From JAPOXR01 sp965219635 (GTDB lineage: Bacteria > Pseudomonadota > Alphaproteobacteria > Rhodobacterales > Rhodobacteraceae), in NCBI GenBank assembly GCA_965219635.1, contig OZ244783.1, positions 2,666,001 to 2,730,000 on the forward strand: 64,000 nt of DNA, given 5' to 3'. How positions within the stretch are numbered: the stretch's first letter is position 1; the number at the start of each line of letters is the position of its first letter. The notes beneath the pieces were generated by a model. That model was not told where the DNA came from, did no database searches, and saw nothing but the letters and a program-made list of their open reading frames with translations. Positions 63,628 to 64,000 of the stretch are shown one piece after another. A program made the translations under genes and the position numbers.

Positions 63628-64000
63628 CTAGCTCTCCAGACTGGCTGCTCGGGCAGCCACGTGAAACGCATCATAGTTTCGCAGGTATTCGGGGCGCCCG
63701 AGGTTGATTGTCCGATTGACGATAAACGGCACCCACCGTTCAGTCAGCCCTCCGTGCGACCGCAATGGTGCATCCAGTTCATCAAGCTGGTGACGCTCAC
63801 GCGATGTGCCCAGCACTGTTCCAGTGCTCGAAACAACCACAACATCCCCGATGCGGTCGCGCGGCAGTTCGAACTTGCTCGCTGCCTCATCACCGGTCAG
63901 TACAAGCATGATGCCAGTCCGGCGCTTGAGTTCACGTACAAGCCAGTTGACATCGACTGAAGGTTCCAGGTGAATGACCGCAAATGAACCGAGAGCGCCG
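63628..64000 (-). CDS. phnA: Phosphonoacetate hydrolase, C-terminal part (5' end outside window)
   Basis: The last 123 residues are visible up to TAG 63628: GSFAVIHLEPSVDVNWLVRE near the window edge, then DVVVVSSTGTVLGTSRERH, PLRSHGGLTERWVPFIVNR (with the conserved RSHGG metal-binding His) and LRNYDAFHVA. This is the end of the alkaline-phosphatase-superfamily enzyme PhnA, which splits phosphonoacetate into acetate and phosphate. The metal-binding N-terminal half lies beyond base 64000. It is the first gene seen of the phnA-phnY-pbfA operon. Confidence 0.85.
   Translation of the reverse strand, partial: GALGSFAVIHLEPSVDVNWLVRELKRRTGIMLVLTGDEAASKFELPRDRIGDVVVVSSTGTVLGTSRERHQLDELDAPLRSHGGLTERWVPFIVNRTINLGRPEYLRNYDAFHVAARAASLES

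Overview
The window looks like a chromosomal segment of an alphaproteobacterium, probably a rhodobacter- or rhizobia-like heterotroph. This rests on gene content: a ParC with the alphaproteobacterial-type HPHGDQ motif, a PduO-type cobalamin adenosyltransferase next to a twin-transmembrane small protein, a TRAP carboxylate transporter, several ABC uptake systems, GMC oxidoreductases and an aminoethylphosphonate pathway. No rRNA, tRNA or CRISPR array was recognised. Two accessory zones (about 1-13 kb and 57.4-60.7 kb), plus a decayed patch at 23.8-24.8 kb, differ from the catabolic backbone in gene content and, by eye, have more A/T-rich codon use.

Region 1 (1-12.8 kb) is a mobile/defence zone. 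The right part of an IS21-family element (istA end, istB, terminal repeats) has cut a DUF2971 gene. Next to it a minus-strand operon reads: SNF2 helicase with C-terminal DUF3883, Phd/YefM antitoxin, PIN toxin, DUF1156 adenine DNA methylase, Swt1-type HEPN-DUF499 ATPase. Antitoxin/toxin, toxin/methylase and methylase/ATPase overlap, so a toxin-antitoxin pair is built into a predicted modification-type anti-phage system. This is the strongest candidate for an unusual system here.

Region 2 (13-25 kb) holds a TonB-dependent receptor, a small membrane coiled-coil protein, cobalamin adenosyltransferase, two short-chain dehydrogenase/small-membrane genes, parC, a cytochrome P450, an MsrQ-like membrane haem protein, and a decayed patch. 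The patch contains a second copy of the P450 5' region, a broken gene of an NCP-motif/SIHD/NMPFELG protein family, and a DUF2188 gene.

Region 3 (25-48 kb) is catabolic: a GMC oxidoreductase, a response regulator/FIST (NosP-like)/hybrid kinase (NahK-like) operon, a sugar ABC importer (permease, binding protein, permease, ATPase), a TRAP transporter (dctPQM) followed by an enoyl-CoA hydratase and an IclR regulator, an idonate-type dehydrogenase with an SDR, a macro-domain protein, an enolase-superfamily dehydratase with a second GMC oxidoreductase, and a TerB/DnaJ protein. Uptake of sugars or sugar acids and their oxidation or dehydration is the common theme.

Region 4 (49-57 kb) has a phosphonate monoester hydrolase/sulfatase-like enzyme and a complete peptide-type ABC importer (SBP, two permeases, two ATPases). 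Region 5 (57.4-60.7 kb) is a small accessory island: two overlapping small orphan ORFs, a HigA antitoxin beside a decayed higB, and a KAP-family P-loop NTPase. Region 6 (60.8-64 kb) is a phosphonate operon, phnA (cut by the window end), phnY, pbfA, which would take 1-hydroxy-2-aminoethylphosphonate through phosphonoacetaldehyde and phosphonoacetate to acetate and phosphate.
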